A DNA stretch of 64,000 nucleotides from NCBI RefSeq assembly GCF_030814695.1, contig NZ_JAUSVL010000001.1, forward strand, positions 2,392,227-2,456,226, written 5' to 3'. The translations under genes were made by a program, and so were the position numbers. This DNA is from Oligosphaera ethanolica. Lineage in GTDB: Bacteria; Verrucomicrobiota; Lentisphaeria; Oligosphaerales; Oligosphaeraceae. The stretch's first letter is position 1. Each line of letters opens with the position of its first letter. Of the stretch, positions 7,539 through 15,709 are shown in pieces. Below the pieces are notes generated by a model that ran no database searches, was not told the DNA's origin, and saw nothing but the letters and a program-made list of their open reading frames with translations.

Positions 7539-9515
7539 ATGGCAGTAGATGATAGCCTAGTGAGAAAGTATCGCCGTCATGGCCTGGCCATGGCGGCCTT
7601 TGTGTGTGCGGTGGTATTTGCGGCTGATGATCTCACCGTGGTGGCGCCTGCCTCATCCCCGCTCTCGCCCCCGCCCCCCGTGCCGGCGTTGGAGCTGGAG
7701 ACGCTGACGGTAACCGGCACGCCGTTGCGGCGGCGGGTAACCGATGTGACCTCGACGGTGAGCGTCATTGACGAAGCGGCGATAGACGCGTCGAATGCTG
7801 ATTACGTCATGGACATGATCGACCAGCTGCCCGGCGTGTACACGCGCAAAGAGGGCGTGTATGGCCGCCATGCCATTGAGTTGCGCGGCCTGGGCAGTAA
7901 TTGTCGGCGCATCCAGACGCTGGTAGATGGCCGGCCGGAGAAGATGTCCTTGTTCGGTTGCACGGTGACGCAGACCCTGCCACTGGCGAATGTCGAGCGC
8001 ATTGAAGTCGTTCGCGGGCCAGAATCCGTGTTGTATGGTTCGGACGCCATGGGGGGCGTCGTGAATATCATCACCAAGCGCCGGGAGGACGAGGGTTTTG
8101 AGAGCAGCGTGTTGACGTCGTATGGCTCCAACAGCACTGTGCATAGCGTGCTGCGCCACGGCGGCAAAATCGGCGCTTTCGACTACTACGGCACCTACGA
8201 CCGCAAGCAGACTGACGGCCATCGCGCGAACTCGGCCTACGAGGCTGACTTCGGGTCGCTGCGCCTGGGCTACCAGCTTGACGAGGTCTGGCGCGCGGAG
8301 CTCTCCGGCCAGTTCTTCCGGGACAAAGGCGAGGATCCCGGGCCCGTAACGGCTCCCTACACCCATGACGACGTGATGAAGTACAAACGCTGGTCTTGGA
8401 ACGCGAATCTGCTGGGCAACTGGGACAACGGCACGGCCTTCTCCTTCACGCTCTATAACAACTCCGGTACCCACCGCTTTCACATGCCAAGTATCGGCGA
8501 CTACTGGTATTCCGACGACCGCACGACGGGCACGCTGACCAAGTTGTCGCTCACGCTGCACGACGACGACCGCATCCGCGACGTCCTTACCCTCGGCCAC
8601 GACTACCAGTACCAATGGGCCGAACCGCGCTCAGCGTGGGTCCGCTACGCGAAAGCGTCCTACGGCCCCGGCGCCAATTTCATGGATTTCGGCCCCTATA
8701 GCACCCACAGCCACGACTTCTTTGCCTTCAACGAACTGACCATCGGGCCAGTCGTCAACACCGTTGGCCTACGCATGCATTATGACAACCACCGCCACGA
8801 GTGGGAAGCCCTGCCCCAGCTTGGCCTGCTCTGGCATGTCAACGCACGCACGGCCCTGCGCGGCAAAATCGGCAAAGGCTTCCGCTTGGCCAAATACAGC
8901 GAGCTGCACCTCTTTCCGGCCCACAATGAGGACCTCGACCCCGAGGAAGTCTGGAGCTACGAACTGGGCCTGACCCACGATCTAACGGACTGGCTGAGCC
9001 TGGCCATCACGGGCTTCTACATGGACGTCCGCAACGAAGTCCAGACCGTGCCCAATCCCAAGCCGCCGCCGGCCAGCATCAATGTCAATTCCGACGATTA
9101 CACCATCCGCGGCATCGAGAGCACACTGACCATCAAGCCCTGCGCCGGGTTGCTGGCCGAGTTTAGCTATACCTATATGGACATTGAGGACCCATCGGGC
9201 AGCAACCACGCCAACCGCCAGGGCAAACCCGAGTCGGTATTCAACGGCGTCGTCAGCTACACCTGGCGCGACCTGCGCCTGTCCATGGAAGGCAAGTACG
9301 TCACCGGCCTCTATGATGCCAACCTCCTGGCCGGCAGCGCGGTGGAAAAAGTCGACGACTTCTTTGTCGCCAACGCCAAGCTGTCCTACCAGCTGCGGGA
9401 GGGCCTAGAGCTCTTCGCGGGCGTGGACAATCTCTTCGACAAGGACTACGAGGAAATTCCCGGCTATGTCATGCCGGGCATCACCGCGTTCTGCGGTATG
9501 AAAATGGAATTCTGA
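7539..9515 (+). CDS. TonB-dependent outer-membrane receptor
   Basis: Outer-membrane beta-barrel importer, 658 aa. An N-terminal segment (AMAAFVCAVVFAADD) fits a signal peptide. The plug domain, about residues 45-150, carries LPGVYTRKEG, ELRGLGSN, IQTLVDGRPEKM, VERIEVVRGPESVLYGSDAMGG and VNIITKR, all typical of vitamin B12/siderophore-type receptors. The barrel ends in a Phe-terminated strand (GMKMEF). Start 7539 has GGGGA eight bases upstream; a TTG at 7524 is less likely. It is the first gene of a five-gene run and its stop TGA overlaps the next ATG. The ligand is probably a metal or metal chelate, judging from the downstream transporter. No TonB or ExbBD gene is in the window. Confidence 0.92.
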   Translation: MAVDDSLVRKYRRHGLAMAAFVCAVVFAADDLTVVAPASSPLSPPPPVPALELETLTVTGTPLRRRVTDVTSTVSVIDEAAIDASNADYVMDMIDQLPGVYTRKEGVYGRHAIELRGLGSNCRRIQTLVDGRPEKMSLFGCTVTQTLPLANVERIEVVRGPESVLYGSDAMGGVVNIITKRREDEGFESSVLTSYGSNSTVHSVLRHGGKIGAFDYYGTYDRKQTDGHRANSAYEADFGSLRLGYQLDEVWRAELSGQFFRDKGEDPGPVTAPYTHDDVMKYKRWSWNANLLGNWDNGTAFSFTLYNNSGTHRFHMPSIGDYWYSDDRTTGTLTKLSLTLHDDDRIRDVLTLGHDYQYQWAEPRSAWVRYAKASYGPGANFMDFGPYSTHSHDFFAFNELTIGPVVNTVGLRMHYDNHRHEWEALPQLGLLWHVNARTALRGKIGKGFRLAKYSELHLFPAHNEDLDPEEVWSYELGLTHDLTDWLSLAITGFYMDVRNEVQTVPNPKPPPASINVNSDDYTIRGIESTLTIKPCAGLLAEFSYTYMDIEDPSGSNHANRQGKPESVFNGVVSYTWRDLRLSMEGKYVTGLYDANLLAGSAVEKVDDFFVANAKLSYQLREGLELFAGVDNLFDKDYEEIPGYVMPGITAFCGMKMEF

Positions 9516-10336
9516 TGCAAACGGGCAAGAAACAACTCATAGCTGCTGGCGCCCTGTTCTGCGCGCTGTGGCTCTGCGCGGCCGTTGCCGTAGCCGAGCC
9601 TCTGCAGGTGCTCTGCACGACCACGCAGCTTGGCGCGGCGACGATGGCCATCGGCGGCGACGCCGTGGCAGTAACGACGATCATTCCCTTCGGAATGTGC
9701 CCCGGCCATTTTGACCTCAGCCCCCGCCAGGCCGAGAAACTCCGCCAGGCCGACCTAGTGCTCTTTCACGGCTACGAGCGCTTCCTCACTACCCTCGCGG
9801 CCAGCATGCCCGACATGGCCAGCCAGCGCGTCGACGTCGCCGGCAACTGGATGATACCAACCGTGCATCGACAGGGCGCCATCGCCGTCGCCGCGATGCT
9901 CAGCGCCAGATGGCCCGAACTGCGCGAGCATTTCACCAACAGGCTCGGGCAGTATCTGCAGGCTATCGACGACGCCGTCGCCACGCAAGCGCCGGTCGTC
10001 GCCGCACTGCGCGATCGGGCGGTGCTCAGCGCCGCCATGAACAGCGATGTCGCTGCCGACTTGGGCTGCGCAGTCGCCGGGGTCTTCCCGCGCGACGAAG
10101 GGCTCTCCGCGCAAAAATTAGCCACGCTGATCAGCGCCGGCAGAAAGGCCGGCGTGTCACTGGTGATCGACAATCTCCAGAGCGGCGGCAAAGGCGGCGC
10201 GGCCATCGCCCGCGAGCTCGGCGTGCCCGTGGTCGTACTGACCAATTTCCCCACGCCCGACGGCTATCCCGCCGCTCTCCGCCAGAACGCCGCCGCGCTG
10301 CTAGCCGCGCTGGCGCCTACGGAGGCCGCGCCATGA
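9515..10336 (+). CDS. Metal ABC transporter substrate-binding protein (ZnuA/TroA family)
   Basis: Periplasmic metal-binding lipoprotein-like or soluble protein, 273 aa, with signal peptide AAGALFCALWLCAAVAVAE. Family features are VLCTTTQLG, PFGMCPGHFDLSPRQAEKL (His ligand in the place of the usual PxxDPHxYEP), ADLVLFHGYERFL and a C-terminal lobe with VIDNLQSGGKGGAAIAREL. The His/Asp-rich loop typical of zinc-specific ZnuA is absent, and the first ligand segment contains Cys, so the metal is uncertain (Zn, Mn, Fe or a chelate). ATG 9515 shares its A with the TGA of the receptor gene, suggesting translational coupling. Confidence 0.85.
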   Translation: MQTGKKQLIAAGALFCALWLCAAVAVAEPLQVLCTTTQLGAATMAIGGDAVAVTTIIPFGMCPGHFDLSPRQAEKLRQADLVLFHGYERFLTTLAASMPDMASQRVDVAGNWMIPTVHRQGAIAVAAMLSARWPELREHFTNRLGQYLQAIDDAVATQAPVVAALRDRAVLSAAMNSDVAADLGCAVAGVFPRDEGLSAQKLATLISAGRKAGVSLVIDNLQSGGKGGAAIARELGVPVVVLTNFPTPDGYPAALRQNAAALLAALAPTEAAP

Positions 10337-11211
10337 CGACACCGGCGACACGCGAGCAGGGCGCTCCTATGGCCGTCGCCACGCCCAGCGCACCGGCGGC
10401 CAGCACGCAGGGCGCTCCTCCCCTGTGCGAGTTCCGGTCGGTCGACGTGCGCATTGGCCGTCAGCCGGCATTGTGCGACCTCAGCTTCAGCATTGCCGGC
10501 GGCGACTTCCTGGCGCTGGTCGGCAGCAACGGCTCGGGCAAGACCACGGTTATCCGCAGCATCCTGGGTTTTTTGCGACCGCAACACGGCGCCGTGCGAG
10601 TCTTCGGCATGGATCCGGCCGGCCGCCAGCGCCGGCTGGTGCGGCAGCGCATCGGCTACGTCCCGCAGAATCCCGCCATGGATATGCGCATGCCCATCTG
10701 TGTTCGCGATCTGGTCAGCATCGGCCGTTGCGCCCATGCCGGCGCAGGCCGGCGCCTCGGTGGGGCGGATCACGCCGCAATTGACGCCGCGCTAGCGGCC
10801 GTGGGCATCAGCCAGCTCGCCGCGCGGCCGCTGGGGCAGCTTTCCGGCGGCGAGCGCCAAAAAGCGCAGATCGCCCGCGCGCTGTGTCAGGAACCCGCGT
10901 TGCTCTTATTGGACGAACCGACCAGCAACCTCGACGCCGCCGCCCAATGCGACTGTATGGACCTGCTCTCACGGCTCTACGCCGAGCGGCGACTGCCGAT
11001 AGTTCTGGTCATGCACGACATCGCGGCGCTGCCGGCGACCTGTACGCGGGCATTGGTGCTGCAGCATGGCCGCGTGGCCTACGACGGCGCCTTTACGGGG
11101 CTGTATGAGGACGAGGTCCTGCGCTACATTTACGGCCCCCATCCCCTGGCCGGCCTGCGGGCCATGCGCCAAGCCTGTGATGATGGTGATTCTAGGCGAC
11201 ACCATGATTGA
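10333..11211 (+). CDS. Metal ABC transporter ATP-binding protein (ZnuC-like)
   Basis: Cytoplasmic ATPase of the uptake system, 292 aa. Walker A is GSNGSGKTT (residues 64-72), the signature is LSGGERQKAQIARAL, Walker B is ALLLLDEPTSNLD, and the switch His is in LVMHD. The Q-loop reads GYVPQNPAMD. About 30 residues before the ABC fold are Ala/Pro/Gly-rich and contain a repeated QGAP segment, unusual for the family. ATG overlaps the upstream stop as ATGA, with GGAGG seven bases before it. The permease gene overlaps its end by eight bases. Confidence 0.9.
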   Translation: MTTPATREQGAPMAVATPSAPAASTQGAPPLCEFRSVDVRIGRQPALCDLSFSIAGGDFLALVGSNGSGKTTVIRSILGFLRPQHGAVRVFGMDPAGRQRRLVRQRIGYVPQNPAMDMRMPICVRDLVSIGRCAHAGAGRRLGGADHAAIDAALAAVGISQLAARPLGQLSGGERQKAQIARALCQEPALLLLDEPTSNLDAAAQCDCMDLLSRLYAERRLPIVLVMHDIAALPATCTRALVLQHGRVAYDGAFTGLYEDEVLRYIYGPHPLAGLRAMRQACDDGDSRRHHD

Positions 11212-12034
11212 GCTCCTGCACATGTCATTCATGCAAAACGCCGTCCTGGCGAGCGTTTTTGGCGGCGTTTGTCTGTCGGCCATCGGCGTCTGCGTGACCC
11301 TGATGGAAATCCCTTTCCTGGGCATCTGCATGTCGCATTCGGCCTTTCTCGGCGCCATCGTCGGCCTGACCTGCGGCTTCAATCCCCTGCTGGGCGCGCT
11401 TTTGGCCTGCGGCCTGACGGGCCTGCTGGTCGGTCCCATCGCCGACCACGCGGGCACCAGCTCGAACAACATCCTCGGGATCATCTTTTCGGCGGCCATG
11501 GGCCTGGCCTTTCTCCTGCTGGCGCGGCTGCCCGGGCCCAAAAGCGAGGCGATGAATCTCATCTGGGGCAGCATTTTGACGATCAGCCGCACGGAAGTCG
11601 CGGTGCTCGGCGCCATCACCGCTGCTGTCGTACTGCTTCTCGCCGTCTTCTACAAAGAGATCCGGGCAGTGCTGTTCAACCGCGAGATCGCGGCGGCTAG
11701 TGGCATTGCCGACGGCGTTTTCTACTACGGCATCATCGTCATCTCGGGATTGGTGGTCAGCGCCAGCCTGAACATCGTCGGCGGGTTGCTGATTGCGTCG
11801 CTGCTGGTGAACCCGGCCAATGCGGCCAACCAGCTGTGCACGCGCCTGTGGACGCTCTTTGTGGTCGCGGCGCTGATCGCCGTGGGGTCGTGCCTGATCG
11901 GCCTGGCGCTGTCATACTGCTTTGAAGTCCCCACGGGTGCCGTGATTGTCCTGGTGTCCTCGGCGGCCTTTCTCGCCGCTTTCATCTTTTCACCGCGGCG
12001 CCGGCACAGCGGCGCTGACAAGGAGTTGCCATGA
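11204..12034 (+). CDS. Metal ABC transporter permease (ZnuB family)
   Basis: Inner-membrane permease of 276 aa with about eight hydrophobic helices. The opening IELLHMSFMQNAVLASVFGG matches the family start, and the SHSAFLGAIVGL, IIFSAAMGLAFLLL and IVGGLLIASLLVNPANAA segments match the conserved core of the ABC-3 family. Start 11204 is chosen because the family begins with this MxELLxxxFMQ motif; an in-frame ATG at 11180 lies deep in the ATPase gene. The ATPase stop is at 11211 and the methyltransferase ATG overlaps this gene's stop, so all are coupled. Confidence 0.9.
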   Translation: MIELLHMSFMQNAVLASVFGGVCLSAIGVCVTLMEIPFLGICMSHSAFLGAIVGLTCGFNPLLGALLACGLTGLLVGPIADHAGTSSNNILGIIFSAAMGLAFLLLARLPGPKSEAMNLIWGSILTISRTEVAVLGAITAAVVLLLAVFYKEIRAVLFNREIAAASGIADGVFYYGIIVISGLVVSASLNIVGGLLIASLLVNPANAANQLCTRLWTLFVVAALIAVGSCLIGLALSYCFEVPTGAVIVLVSSAAFLAAFIFSPRRRHSGADKELP

Positions 12035-12672
12035 GCGAGCAAAAAAACAGCGGGCTGTATCACGAGCGGCGGGAATTCTTCAATGAGCGGGCCGAGCGCT
12101 GGCTGGACCTGTGCTATCTTGATCCGGCGACGGAGCAGCATAGCCTGCATGACCCGCAATTCGCACGGCTTTTCGAGGAGGTCAAAGTGCCGGCGGACGG
12201 CGTAGTGCTGGACGTCGGTTGCGGCAGCGGCGTGGTCGTGCCCTACATCCTGCCGCTGCTCTCGCCAACCGCGCGGCTCGTCGAGGTGGATTACGCCGAG
12301 AAAATGATCGCGGAGAATCGCCGGTTGCACCGCGATCCGCGCATCAGCTTCATGGCCTGCGATGCGCTGGCCATCGATCTGCCGCCCGGGTCAGTGGACA
12401 TGGCCCTGTGCTTCTCATGCTTCCCGCATTTTGAAGACAAACCCGCCGTGGTCAAGGGCCTCGCCAATCTCCTGCGCAACGGCGGCCAGCTGGTCATCGC
12501 GCACTTCAATTCGGCACACGAACTCAATCACCACCATCGCAAATTCGGCCCCGTGCAACACGATATGCTGCCCGACGAAATGACCATGCGCGCAATGATC
12601 GCCGACGCCGGACTCGCGCTGGAATGCTTCATCGACCAAAGCGGCTTCTACCTCATCAAAGCATGGAAGTAG
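12031..12672 (+). CDS. Class I SAM-dependent methyltransferase in metal-uptake operon
   Basis: A 213-residue Rossmann methyltransferase. Motif I is VVLDVGCGSGVVVPYI (residues 58-73), the acidic end of beta-2 is LVEVDYAEKMI, motif II region is FMACDALAIDLPPGS and the post-II segment is MALCFSCFPHFEDK. The ATG overlaps the permease TGA, with AAGGAG in front. Its stop TAG (12670-12672) is the second to fourth base of the first 64-bp repeat unit, so the repeat array begins inside the gene end. Being the last gene of a metal-uptake operon suggests action on an imported chelate or corrinoid-like ligand, or use of the metal; that is inference. The substrate is unknown. Confidence 0.8.
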   Translation: MSEQKNSGLYHERREFFNERAERWLDLCYLDPATEQHSLHDPQFARLFEEVKVPADGVVLDVGCGSGVVVPYILPLLSPTARLVEVDYAEKMIAENRRLHRDPRISFMACDALAIDLPPGSVDMALCFSCFPHFEDKPAVVKGLANLLRNGGQLVIAHFNSAHELNHHHRKFGPVQHDMLPDEMTMRAMIADAGLALECFIDQSGFYLIKAWK

Positions 12673-13244
12673 GGGCGGACTTGCGTGCCCGCCCTAGTCG
12701 CGTGCCGCCGATTGCCGCCGCCATTGATTTTCGTAGGGGCGGACTTGCGTGCCCGCCCTAGTCGCGTGCCGCCGATTGCCGCCGCCATTGATTTTCGTAG
12801 GGGCGGACTTGCGTGTCTGCCCTAGTCGCGTGCCGCCGATTGCCGCCGCCATTGATTTTCGTAGGGGCGGACTTGCGTGCCCGCCCTAGTCGCGTGCCGC
12901 CGATTGCCGCCGCCATTGATTTTCGTAGGGGCGGACTTGCGTGTCTGCCCTAGTCGCGTGCCGCCGATTGCCGCTGCCATTGATTTTCGTAGGGGCGGAC
13001 TTGCGTGTCTGCCCTAGTCGCGTGCCGCCGATTGCCGCCGCCATTGATTTTCGTAGGGGCGGACTTGCGTGTCTGCCCTAGTCGCGTGCCGCCGATTGCC
13101 GCTGCCATTGATTTTCGTAGGGGCGGACTTGCGTGTCTGCCCTAGTCGCGTGCCGCCGATTGCCGCTGCCATTGATTTTCGTAGGGGCGGACTTGCGTGT
13201 CTGCCCTAGTCGCGTGCCGCCGATTGCCGCCGATTGCCGCCGAA
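12669..13244. repeat. 64-bp tandem array, nine units (family D)
   Basis: Units begin GTAGGGGCGGACTTGCGTGY at 12669, 12733, 12797, 12861, 12925, 12989, 13053, 13117 and 13181, a constant 64-base period. Each contains a hairpin GGGCGGAC/GTCTGCCC or GGGCGG/CCCGCCC, then TAGTCGCGTGCCGCCGATTG. Differences are mostly T/C swaps within the hairpin and the CCGCCGCC/CCGCTGCC part. The last unit is cut short and passes into a family A repeat. The open frames across it are artefacts of the period. Confidence 0.9.
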
Positions 13245-13247
13245 TGT

Positions 13248-13342
13248 TTTTGCGCCGTAGGCGCTTTACCATGCTTAACCCCAGGCTTTAGCCTGGGGAA
13301 GACAGCCTACCAACAGGCAGTGCCTCGTAGAGGCACCACAAT
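13248..13342 (+). repeat. Repeat family A, copy 2
   Basis: GCGCCGTAGGCGC, ACCATGCTTAACCCCAGGCT, the CCCCAGGC/GCCTGGGG hairpin and TGCCTCGTAGAGGCA follow one another as in copy 3 at 28562 and reversed at 1437. Confidence 0.75.
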
Positions 13343-13431
13343 TTTGGTTATCAATCACTCCTATGAAACCGATGCTCTTCATTTAACGGTATCCATGGCA
13401 CTTGTTCAACCAAGCAACCTTTTCTCGTCGT

Positions 13432-13645
13432 GCATTTCCGCCGCGAAGCGGCAGAAGCGCTGAAAGCGCGAAACATACCAGCCCAGGGCAAGCGGCGCCG
13501 AAGGCGCGCGCCGCCCTGGGTAGCGCGCCCTCTACGCTCGTGTTCCTCGGCCCCTTTGGCTCCAGTCGGCGAAGCTGACTGGAGCCAAAGGGGCAATGGA
13601 ACTCACTGGCTTGCCTGGGGTTGACGTCGGCGGCATGTCGGGCAT
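13432..13645 (-). repeat. Repeat family R1, copy c (reversed)
   Basis: Reverse complement of the R1 block: GCGAAGCGGCAGAAGCGCTG, the CCCAGGGC/GCCCTGGG hairpin, then the arms GGCCCCTTTGGCTCCAGTC and GACTGGAGCCAAAGGGGC, ending with the same GACGTCGGCGGCATGTCG sequence that precedes the copy at 7190. Arm changes (GGCTCC against GGAGCC) are compensated, so the hairpin is kept. Confidence 0.8.
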
Positions 13646-13647
13646 CC

Positions 13648-13799
13648 AATATCAATGACTCCTATGAAACCCGCTGCCGCACAGGACGGCGGAAATCAAG
13701 GTCGAATGGCTGGGCGGCGGCGGGCCGTGGGTTTCCTGCAAATTGTCCCCGGTGTTTTCCCCACCGGGGGGGACTGATTGATTACATTTTTCGGACATT
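13648..13799 (+). repeat. Repeat family B, copy 1
   Basis: Starts ATATCAATGACTCCTATGAA and contains GGTTTCCTGCAAATTGTCCC and a CCCCGGTG/CACCGGGG hairpin, ending GATTGATTAC. Further copies lie at 15032-15335 (two in tandem), 28682-28882 and 39238-39430. The rest of the gap to 13931 shows no recognised feature. Confidence 0.75.
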
Positions 13800-13931
13800 T
13801 CGTCGTTGTATGGGTCTACGATTACCCATGGGTGGGTTATGCTATAAGCCAACGCGTAATCCTGGCGGCGTAGCGGTGCGCCGCTTGCCGCCCAAACTAC
13901 CACAAGATGATGAAAGCTAAGAGAAGCGCAG

Positions 13932-15029
13932 ATGAAGAAGCAAAATGCAGATGCTATACAGGATCGCGTGCAGGCGATGCTTGCCGCAGCGGTGGCTGCG
14001 GGGGATGCGATTGGCTGCCAGGCCGCGGCCTATGTCGACGGCGAGCTGGTGGTCAACGCCTGCGCCGGCTGGCTGGATGAGTCCCACAGTCGGCCCGTCG
14101 GCGACGACTCGCTTTTTGCAGTGTATTCCACCGGCAAGGGCATTGCCAGCACGGCCTTTTTGCGACTCGTCGAACGCGGTCTGATCGGACTTGATCAGCT
14201 TGTGGGCGACATCTGGCCGGAGTTTGCCTGCAATGGCAAGGAAGCTACCACGGTTCGCCACATTCTGCAGCACCGCTCGGGCGTGTGCATCCGGACGCCT
14301 TACGACAGCATTCCGCAAATCGCCGACTGGGAGGAGATGTGCCGCCGCGTCGCCGCGGTGAAGCCGGTGTTTGCGCCCGGCAGCACCACGCGTTACCAGA
14401 CCATCAACTACAGCTGGCTGCTCTGCGAACTCGCCCAGCGCGTGACGGGCAAGCCCTTCCGGCAAATTGTCGCCGAAGAGGTATTCCAGCCAGCCGGCAT
14501 GGCCAATATGTTCTTTGGCGTTCCCGACGCAGCCCTGCCGCGCGTGGCGAGGGTCTATCGCGGGGCCGGTATGCCGCCTATTCCCGCGCAGCCGCCGTGC
14601 TGGGATTATTCCCTGGAAGAAATCATGAACACCCGTGTCATTCAGCAGGCCTGTCTGCCGGGCTTCAATTGCATCACTAATGCCATCGATCTGGCAAAGC
14701 ACTACTCGCTACTGCTGGATTGCGCTGGTGACAGCCGCTTGCTGTCCAAAGCGATGGTCCGCGATGCCTGCGTCATGACCTTGGCGCCAAATGACCCGCC
14801 GCCCGCATCGCGAGCCAGCTGGGGTACCCACGGCCTGGGCTATGCCGTCGCCGATCCCGATGAAAACGACGTCGCCCGCTATTTCGGCCACGGCGGCTAT
14901 GGTGGACCCGACGGCGGCGCCTGGCAACCAGGACGTATGGCCTTCGGCCTCACCGGCAATCTCATGGGCCCAACCGGCAAACTCCGCAATGACGTCGTCA
15001 GCGTCATCAAAAAGGCCTGCGCCCAATGA
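13932..15029 (+). CDS. Class C beta-lactamase-like serine hydrolase
   Basis: 365-residue hydrolase of the beta-lactamase/D-Ala-D-Ala carboxypeptidase/esterase superfamily (COG1680). The nucleophile motif S-x-x-K is STGK in FAVYSTGKGIAST (about residues 65-75). The second motif begins with Tyr in RYQTINYSWLLCELA but has Gln-Thr where YSN or YxN is usual. The third motif is probably HGLGY/GHGGYGG near the C-terminus. No signal peptide is evident, so a cytosolic esterase or peptidase is more likely than an antibiotic-resistance enzyme. The ATG follows AAGAGAAGCGCAG. It is isolated between repeat clusters. Confidence 0.8.
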   Translation: MKKQNADAIQDRVQAMLAAAVAAGDAIGCQAAAYVDGELVVNACAGWLDESHSRPVGDDSLFAVYSTGKGIASTAFLRLVERGLIGLDQLVGDIWPEFACNGKEATTVRHILQHRSGVCIRTPYDSIPQIADWEEMCRRVAAVKPVFAPGSTTRYQTINYSWLLCELAQRVTGKPFRQIVAEEVFQPAGMANMFFGVPDAALPRVARVYRGAGMPPIPAQPPCWDYSLEEIMNTRVIQQACLPGFNCITNAIDLAKHYSLLLDCAGDSRLLSKAMVRDACVMTLAPNDPPPASRASWGTHGLGYAVADPDENDVARYFGHGGYGGPDGGAWQPGRMAFGLTGNLMGPTGKLRNDVVSVIKKACAQ

Positions 15030-15031
15030 AG

Positions 15032-15335
15032 TAACCATGCGCAAGATCATTCGCCGGCGATTGCCGCATGCTATGTGAAGAGCATTGCTCCTATGAAATC
15101 CGCTGCCTGGTTAGCCACCCATGTGTAATGGCTGGGCGGCGACTGGCCGTGGGTTTCCTGCATATTGTCCCCGGTGTTTTCCCCACCGGGGTGGTTACTC
15201 CTATGAAACACGCTGCCGCAAAGGTCGGCGGAAATCAAGGTCGAATGGCTGGGCGGCGACTGGCCGTGGGTTTCCTGCATATTGTCCCCGGTGTTTTCCC
15301 CACCGGGGTGGTTACTGACTGATTACTAAATGAAG
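15032..15335 (+). repeat. Repeat family B, copies 2 and 3 in tandem
   Basis: Two successive copies share GCTGGGCGGCGACTGGCCGT, GGTTTCCTGCATATTGTCCC and the CCCCGGTG/CACCGGGG hairpin. They join at the GGTGGTTACTCCTATGAAA boundary near 15195 and end in ACTGACTGATTAC. The frames across them are repeat artefacts. Confidence 0.75.
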
Positions 15336-15342
15336 AGCATTG

Positions 15343-15706
15343 ACCTGATCGGTCCGATCCGTCCGATCCGTCCGATGATCCGCCTGCCGGTACATGCCGG
15401 GGCGCTTTCCGTAGGGGCGGACCTGCGTGTCCGCCCCAATCGCGTGCCGTCGCGTGCCGTTTTGTTCGCGGATCGGTCTGATCGACTGTCTTTTTTCGCG
15501 GATCTGTCTGATCTTCTGTCTTTTGTCGCGGACGGATCGGACTGATCGGACCGATCGGACCGATCCGACGACTTGATCCGTCCGATCCGTCCGATCAGTC
15601 CGATGATCCGTCCGATGATCCGTCCGATGATCAGACCGATGATCAGACCGATGATCAGACCGATGATCAGTCCGATGATCAGACCGATGATCAGACCGAT
15701 GATCCG
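15343..15706. repeat. Satellite family F, copy 2, abutting the recA stop codon
   Basis: GGTCCGATCCGTCCGATCC units, then a GTAGGGGCGGACCTGCGTGT hairpin of family D (15411-15440), then a run of TGATCAGACCGA 12-mers from about 15620. The array ends four bases before the recA stop codon. No gene is seen. Confidence 0.8.
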
Positions 15707-15709
15707 TTA

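Noticed and set aside
12669..13244. CRISPR array
   Set aside because: The whole 64-base unit is conserved, with no variable spacers between shorter repeats, and no cas genes are near.
13078..13463. Open frames rich in Arg-Arg-Lys and Thr-Arg-Ala repeats over the 64-bp array
   Set aside because: They arise from the repeat period; no start signals and no family resemblance.
13932..15029. Antibiotic-resistance beta-lactamase (AmpC)
   Set aside because: SxxK is present but the second motif is not YxN and no signal peptide is visible, so an esterase or peptidase of the same fold is more likely.
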